Positions 52,538-57,382 of a stretch of DNA of 57,382 nucleotides are shown piece by piece. The translations under genes were made by a program, and so were the position numbers. How positions within the stretch are numbered: the first letter of the stretch is position 1; each line of letters begins with the position of its first letter. The notes under the pieces were generated by a model, which did no database searches, was not told where the DNA came from, and saw nothing but the letters and a program-made list of their open reading frames with translations. The stretch comes from Akkermansia muciniphila (GTDB lineage: Bacteria; Verrucomicrobiota; Verrucomicrobiia; Verrucomicrobiales; V1-33), in assembly GCA_943333275.1 (NCBI GenBank), contig CALQSQ010000026.1:1-57382 (forward strand). The letters run 5' to 3'.

Positions 52538-55243
52538 TCAGGGGAAAGCAAACAGCGCCCGCAGTCGATGGTAAACGCGTGGACCTCCCACGATGGGCGT
52601 CGTCAGCGAAGTCGTTGCGCCCGACGCTGTGAAGGGCGCGCCGACGCTGCCCCAACTGCCGAGGGTGGTGGTGGATTCCAGCTGGTAGCTGCGGCCGGAC
52701 ACCGTGCCCGCAAAGTTGAGCGTCAGGGTGTTTCCTGATCGGCTGATGCCCGTGGCGTGAAGGTATTCTGAGGTCTGATGGGGATCGGTGCCCGCGAGAA
52801 ATTCCTGGCGATTGGTGCGACCATCACCATCGGCATCCAACGTGGCATCGGCGGCGAGCAGATAGTTCAGGCCATGGACGCGTTCCCAGGTATCGGAGAT
52901 GCCATCGAGATCGGCATCATCATTCAGCACATTGATGCTGACCTGCGCCCCCGGAACTTCATCGGCGACGAGTTCGAAATCAAAGCTGACATCGCTGCTT
53001 GTCGCGCTGGACTGATGCACTTCGACCGCCACCTGGTTATCGCCAGGAACGATGAGCGATGCCGGGATGGAGAATTCCTGATAGAGCGTTTCACTGGGAG
53101 TGCCATTGACGGAATAATCAGAGAACAGCGCGCCGGGAGCCAGTCCGGAATCCCGGAAGACCTCGGTGCCATTGACGCATACCGCAGCCAGGTCGTCGCG
53201 GAGGATGCGGCCGCGGTAATTGGTGACAAACGTCTGATTCACCGGTGCGGCGAAGCGCGCTCGGAAGAAATAGGTGGGATACACGGGAGTGTTTACCGGA
53301 TCCGGCCTGATATTCGTGGTCTCGGGCCGGCCATCGGCGGTGTCTCCGTAACCCAACTCCGCCTGCCCGGCGGGCCAGGCGCTGTCGTCGAATCCAAGTG
53401 ATTTCCATTGCGGACCAGGATCCGTGCCATTGGCGAGAAACGCCCAGAAGCTGCCTTTTTGCATGAGCGTGAGCAGGGCGGCATCCGGGGTTCCGCCATC
53501 CAACACGCGGTAGATGAAAGAATCCGGACCAATGTAACCGCCCGTTGGTGTGTAAGTGAAACCGCCCGTCGGCAACAGCACGAGTTGCCCATGCGCGGGC
53601 GGGGACAACAGGCTGGCGGTGAGGCTGGCGGGTGCCGAATCCACGTCCGTATCATTCGCCAAAACCCCGGGAGCCCCGAGTTCCCGCGTCAACCTCCCTT
53701 CAAACCGGATGTCACTGCTGGTGGCACTCACCTGATGGACTTCCGCGGCCAAAATATTCACACCTTCAAAAAGCAGGGTTCGGCTCAGTCCTATTTCCAC
53801 ATAGACATTTTCCTGCACATCCGGCCGCTGCCCGGTGGCAAAAGTGTCATATGCCGCAGCAGCGGGAAGCTCCGTATCCCGATAGACCTCCACGCCATTG
53901 AGATACACAGCGGCGGCATCGTCTCGCTTGATATAAAGTTTCAAGCCCGGGCGGCTGTTGGAAAGATTGGTGAGTGTGAAGGATTTTCGAAAATAAGCCG
54001 TGACATAATTCGGCGTAGCCCCCGGCCGGATGTTGGTGACAATTTCCGGATCACCAAATCCCAATTGGGCCGCTCCGCTCGACCAGGCCGAATCATTGTA
54101 AAGCCAGTCCTTCCACGCCGTGCCCAGATTCTGTCCGTCATAACGGTATTTCCAAACGCTGCCCGCCGGCACCAGATCCTGCGTGGATTGGACTGCCGTG
54201 GCAGCGATGATCATGGTAGTGGACTCGCGGGCAATATAGCTTTCTGCGTTGCCCACCGGCGGATCGTTCACGGGGTTTACATTCAGTGTCACCGTGGCGG
54301 GCGCGGATTCCTCAGCCACATTGAGACTGGCGGGAGCGGTGGCCACCATGGTGCCGGTGACATGGATGTCCGCCGTGATGTTGTTGGCCGCATCGACCAC
54401 GAGACCAGTGCTGGTAAAATCAATCGGGATGGTGAGCGTCATCGTCGTCCCGTTGGAAACAATCGTTGCATTTGTGAAATCAGAGACTGCGGTGGAGTGA
54501 TTCAGGTTCTGGTCAGATTCGGAAGCACCCACAAGGAGGACGTTGTATTTAACATGCACGATTCCATCTGCTGCAAGGGTGTTTCCAGTTTGGGTGAATT
54601 GGCCGGAGCCATTGACCGCTGCCGGTGGACCGGCCGCGTCCATCGAGACAGTGATGGCGCTTGGAGCAGCGGTGATATTGGCGGTTCCGATGAGGAAACC
54701 GAAGTTATAGTTGAGCGCGATATCGTCGATCAGCACCGCATTCATCCCGGTGACCTGGATTAAGTTGAAGGGACCGGTGGTCTTTGGTTCAAGCACTCCG
54801 ACCGTGGCAGTTCCATCGAGGCGCGAGGTATCACTGCGCGTCTGATTGATTCCCAATGAAGGCGCCTTGATCGTAACCGCAATATTGGAATTGGAAAGGG
54901 CCGGATCAATGTCGAAGACGATCGGTTGAACGATGCGACGAGCCTTGTAGGTGAACGCATCCGGCCCGCTGTAGTTGGCGGTTGGGGAATAGGAAAAGGA
55001 TCCATCCGCGTTCAGCAACAGGGTTCCATGCCCAGGGGGAGTGGCGGCGACGGCTTCGATGACCGGATTGCCATTGGCGTTGTCGTTGGAAAGCACTCCA
55101 GTGGCCAACGGCACAACCAGCGTGGTGTCCTCGGATGCCGTGTAATTGTCCCCGGAAGGAATGGGGGGTGCCGCCGGAACGGCCTGCAGGGCAATCAGCA
55201 ACATGGCAACAGTTGCGCGACGGGCAAACGAGCAGATTTTCAT
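52538..55243 (-). CDS. Large secreted multi-domain protein (cadherin-like, nested inserts)
   Basis: A 901-residue protein with a signal peptide (residues 1-24). A first cadherin-like/VCBS Ig module (about 31-104) is followed by a domain of about 200 residues and then what looks like the module's last strand (about 313-330, ATVTLNVNPVNDPPV). A second Ig module is split by two copies of another domain: copy 1 at about 352-520, copy 2 at about 596-762. Each copy has a W, the segment AW..G.A.LG[FY]GD, TNIRP, a DD-AA-V-[YC][LV]NG-EV-RD stretch and a closing EVHQ-SATSSD. Near 776-820 is a thrombospondin type-3-like Asp-rich Ca2+ repeat (DDADLDGISD, DADGDGRTNRQEF). It faces the cell exterior or outer membrane; I see no enzyme motif. 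It is divergent from the gene at 55592. Confidence 0.88.
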   Translation of the reverse strand: MKICSFARRATVAMLLIALQAVPAAPPIPSGDNYTASEDTTLVVPLATGVLSNDNANGNPVIEAVAATPPGHGTLLLNADGSFSYSPTANYSGPDAFTYKARRIVQPIVFDIDPALSNSNIAVTIKAPSLGINQTRSDTSRLDGTATVGVLEPKTTGPFNLIQVTGMNAVLIDDIALNYNFGFLIGTANITAAPSAITVSMDAAGPPAAVNGSGQFTQTGNTLAADGIVHVKYNVLLVGASESDQNLNHSTAVSDFTNATIVSNGTTMTLTIPIDFTSTGLVVDAANNITADIHVTGTMVATAPASLNVAEESAPATVTLNVNPVNDPPVGNAESYIARESTTMIIAATAVQSTQDLVPAGSVWKYRYDGQNLGTAWKDWLYNDSAWSSGAAQLGFGDPEIVTNIRPGATPNYVTAYFRKSFTLTNLSNSRPGLKLYIKRDDAAAVYLNGVEVYRDTELPAAAAYDTFATGQRPDVQENVYVEIGLSRTLLFEGVNILAAEVHQVSATSSDIRFEGRLTRELGAPGVLANDTDVDSAPASLTASLLSPPAHGQLVLLPTGGFTYTPTGGYIGPDSFIYRVLDGGTPDAALLTLMQKGSFWAFLANGTDPGPQWKSLGFDDSAWPAGQAELGYGDTADGRPETTNIRPDPVNTPVYPTYFFRARFAAPVNQTFVTNYRGRILRDDLAAVCVNGTEVFRDSGLAPGALFSDYSVNGTPSETLYQEFSIPASLIVPGDNQVAVEVHQSSATSSDVSFDFELVADEVPGAQVSINVLNDDADLDGISDTWERVHGLNYLLAADATLDADGDGRTNRQEFLAGTDPHQTSEYLHATGISRSGNTLTLNFAGTVSGRSYQLESTTTLGSWGSVGAPFTASGATTSLTTPIVGGPRVYHRLRALFAFP

Positions 55244-55591
55244 AGTGTCCGAATGGGAATTGATTGGGCCAATTCCTATTCAATCTGCGGGCGCTTGTGA
55301 AGCACTATCTTTGAAGTAGCCGCTTCTATGGATGGGTTGCATTAGGAGAATCCCCTAGGCGTTGCGTGCACACAGCGTGCCTGCCACGCGTTCGCTGGAC
55401 CGCCTGCCGCTTGTTTGGTCATGATGACACTTCGTTTTCAAACTCATCTGGCACTGGTTATTCCAACGATTCAGGCGGCTTGCGCAGACCGGCGTCTGGC
55501 CAATTTGGAGCGTGACAAAACCGTCACGAACCCCTAGGTTTCGGTCTGCCGGGAACTCACCCTGCAGCGCAACTCCCCCGTCTCATTCCCC
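55244..55591. promoter_or_regulatory. Divergent promoter region between two secreted-protein genes
   Basis: 348 bases hold the start regions of two divergently read genes for very large secreted proteins. CCCCTAGG occurs twice (55352-55359 and 55531-55538), once inside a near-perfect palindrome listed separately. GTGAC-AAAACC-GTCAC (about 55512-55527) is another small dyad. I could not fix -10 or -35 boxes by eye. Confidence 0.5.
55343..55357. promoter_or_regulatory. Near-palindromic candidate operator TAGGAGAATCCCCTA
   Basis: TAGGAGA-A-TCCCCTA differs from a perfect 15-base palindrome (TAGGRGANTCYCCTA) at two paired positions, which still follow a transition pattern. It lies in the divergent region between the two secreted-protein genes. 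The second CCCCTAGG at 55531 could be a half site. Such dyads are typical of LuxR/NarL-type regulators, but no regulator gene is nearby. Confidence 0.4.
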
Positions 55592-57382
55592 ATGAAATCC
55601 CCCTCCACGCATCCCCGTGTCCTGTGCCTGCTTATAATATTCATATCAGGTTTATCCACTAGGGCCAATCCCATCATTAGCGAATTCATGGCGGACAACG
55701 TTTCCACCATCAAGGACGAGGACAATGCCTATTCCGACTGGATTGAAATTCACAATCCGACGACCACACCCATCAATCTCGACCAGTGGTGTCTGTCGGA
55801 TACTTCCGCCAATCTCGCAAAATGGCGTTTCCCCGCCGTCACGATTCAACCTGGGGATTTCATCATCGTTTGGGCGTCAGGAAAGAATCGCATCAACCCC
55901 GCCGCCCCGTTGCACACCAATTTCCAGCTCGCCAAGGGAGGGGAGTTCCTGGCGCTCACGCGGCCGGATGGAACGACGATCCAGCAGCAGTTCTCGCCGG
56001 CCTACCCGGCGCAGGCGTCGAATGAGAGCTACGGTTTGCAGTTCACCACGACGACATTCGTGGCGCCCGGGGCGACCGCCCGGTATTTGATTCCGACGAA
56101 CGGGACTCTGGGCACGACGTGGACCGCGCCGGGGTTTAATCACACTACTTGGGCGAGCGGACCGACGGGGCTGGGATTTGGGCTGCTGGTGCCGGGAATC
56201 ACGGTGCGAAATGTGCGCAAAAATACCTCGTATGGCGGTCTCACGAATCTCGCGGAGACGGACGAGCTGCTGGCGTTCGCGCCGGGCAGCCCGCAGATTC
56301 TCGCCGAGGCGACGGTGGTGGTGGCGACGGTGAATTTCCTCGGCGACGGGGGCGACGCGCACTACGGCAACAACTCGGTGTTCCCGGCAGGCGGCGGCGA
56401 TTACCACTGCATCAAGGCGACGGGTTCGATCCAGATTCCGACAGCGGACGTTTACACGTTTGGGTTGAACTCGGACGACGGCGGGCGCATCCGCATCGAC
56501 GGTGCGAATGTGATGGTCGATGACACGAATCACCCAGCGCAGGACGCGCTCGGGACGGTGTCGCTGTCGGTCGGGCTGCATACTTTCGAGGTCGTATTTT
56601 GGGAGCAGGGCGGCGGGGATGAGGTCGAGTTCTTCGCGGCACAGGGATCGTTCGCGGGCTGGAACTCGACGAGCTTTCATTTGGTTGGGGATACCACGAG
56701 CGGCGGGCTTGCGGCGTTCACCCTACCAAGCGGATCAGGCAGCGGGGTCATCGCAACGAATATCGCCGGGGTAATGCAAAATATAAACGCCAGTTGTTAT
56801 GTGCGGATGCCCTTTAGCGCGGCAGGGCCCGGTTCCTACACGTCGCTGACACTCAGGATGCGCTACAACGACGGCTACGTGGCATATTTAAATGGAATGA
56901 AGATCGCTGAGCGGAACGCACCGGCGTCCCCGCTTTACAATTCGACGGCGACTGCGCTGCGCAGCGATACGGATTCGCTCGTGGCGGAACCGGTGAATGT
57001 GACTGCGTTTCTGCCGCAGATTTTAAACGGGACCAATGTGGTCGCGATCCATGGGCTGAATACATCGGCGGCAAATGGTTCATTTCTGGCGCTGCCCGAA
57101 TTCGTTGCCGGAACGCTGAATGCTGGTGCACAGGCGGTGTTTTTTGATGCGACGAAGGCCACTCCGGGCTCCATCAATGGCGCGTATTCCTTGCTGGGGA
57201 AAGTGGCGGACACGCAGTTCAGCGTAAAACGCGGTTTCTTCACGGCGTCATTTCCAGTCTCGATCACAACCATCACGCCCGGCGCGACGATTCGCTACAC
57301 GACGGACCGGTCCACTCCATCCGAGACGAACGGGACGGTATACACAGGTCCGATCACGATCACCGGCACGACGGTTGTGCGG
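55592..57382 (+). CDS. Large secreted LTD/PA14-like/chitobiase-C protein, 5' part
   Basis: The ATG at 55592 opens a frame of 597 codons that runs past the right edge, so the C terminus is missing. After a signal peptide (about 1-25, ending TRA) comes a lamin-tail domain (about 26-128, NPIISEFMADNVSTI, SDWIEIHNP). A split domain follows: its first part (about 162-197, ending TGLGFG) and last part (about 386-505, TNIAGVMQNINASCYVRMPF and VAYLNGMKIAERN) are like the repeated domain of the divergent neighbour. Between them, about 200-360, is a PA14-like beta domain (YTFGLNSDDGGRIRIDGANV). The visible end (about 541-597) is a chitobiase C-terminal Ig-like domain (TPGATIRYTTDRSTPSE). Proteins of this build often continue into a CotH kinase domain, which cannot be seen here. 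Confidence 0.85.
   Translation, partial: MKSPSTHPRVLCLLIIFISGLSTRANPIISEFMADNVSTIKDEDNAYSDWIEIHNPTTTPINLDQWCLSDTSANLAKWRFPAVTIQPGDFIIVWASGKNRINPAAPLHTNFQLAKGGEFLALTRPDGTTIQQQFSPAYPAQASNESYGLQFTTTTFVAPGATARYLIPTNGTLGTTWTAPGFNHTTWASGPTGLGFGLLVPGITVRNVRKNTSYGGLTNLAETDELLAFAPGSPQILAEATVVVATVNFLGDGGDAHYGNNSVFPAGGGDYHCIKATGSIQIPTADVYTFGLNSDDGGRIRIDGANVMVDDTNHPAQDALGTVSLSVGLHTFEVVFWEQGGGDEVEFFAAQGSFAGWNSTSFHLVGDTTSGGLAAFTLPSGSGSGVIATNIAGVMQNINASCYVRMPFSAAGPGSYTSLTLRMRYNDGYVAYLNGMKIAERNAPASPLYNSTATALRSDTDSLVAEPVNVTAFLPQILNGTNVVAIHGLNTSAANGSFLALPEFVAGTLNAGAQAVFFDATKATPGSINGAYSLLGKVADTQFSVKRGFFTASFPVSITTITPGATIRYTTDRSTPSETNGTVYTGPITITGTTVVR

Overview
The window looks like chromosomal DNA of a GC-rich, Gram-negative bacterium of the PVC group, most likely Verrucomicrobiota. 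The grounds are a DUF1549/DUF1553 protein with a planctomycete-type cytochrome c motif paired with a DUF1501 protein, a cbb3 oxidase with fused CcoN-CcoO, large secreted proteins with lamin-tail, PA14-like and cadherin-like domains, very few Shine-Dalgarno sequences, and several short palindromic repeats between genes. I see no rRNA, tRNA, CRISPR array, phage or transposase gene.

Layout. 1-1255: the start of a small membrane protein, a nested-palindrome repeat and thiG. 1420-9259: a site-2-type protease overlapping an IlvD/Edd dehydratase, then a secreted VWA protein with a histidine kinase and response regulator, then a secreted SGNH plus alpha/beta-hydrolase fusion. 9355-15151: a spermidine-synthase-like protein, queC-queF (preQ1 synthesis), an AT-rich SUKH-like gene, a HAD phosphatase, an SDR with an altered active site, and bioF. 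15196-17293: a phosphatase-like lipoprotein, a secreted CxxC protein with a non-ATG start and a His-rich outer-membrane protein. 17300-26423: a PocR-AraC regulator and a complete cbb3 oxidase operon (ccoS-ccoNO-ccoQ-ccoP-ccoG-small Cys protein-SafE-ccoI).

26613-38833: a secreted thioredoxin, plsY-gpsA-rmlD-like (phospholipid and sugar-nucleotide type enzymes), a small lipoprotein, the DUF1553/DUF1501 pair, an MFS transporter with an enolase-superfamily enzyme, and two unknown proteins. 38991-44909: a 109-bp hairpin repeat, an MBL-fold hydrolase, a Gfo/Idh/MocA dehydrogenase, metK with a leader that can form alternative RNA stems, a two-gene membrane redox unit (SelL-like), and an orphan ECF sigma factor.

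44916-52450: a minus-strand cluster for oxidative sugar-acid breakdown (iron ADH, ALDH, xylonate/arabonate-type dehydratase, SDR, FAH-type hydrolase, ADP-ribosylglycohydrolase-like protein). The gene set fits the diketo-hydrolase route known for L-fuconate and L-rhamnonate better than an aldolase route. 52538-57382: two divergent genes for very large secreted proteins that share a repeated domain; in both, domains are nested inside other domains.

The most interesting items are the nested-domain architecture of the divergent secreted proteins, four unrelated repeats whose terminal arms are themselves palindromes, the metK leader, the dehydratase/SDR/FAH cluster without an aldolase, and the unusual redox and metal proteins.
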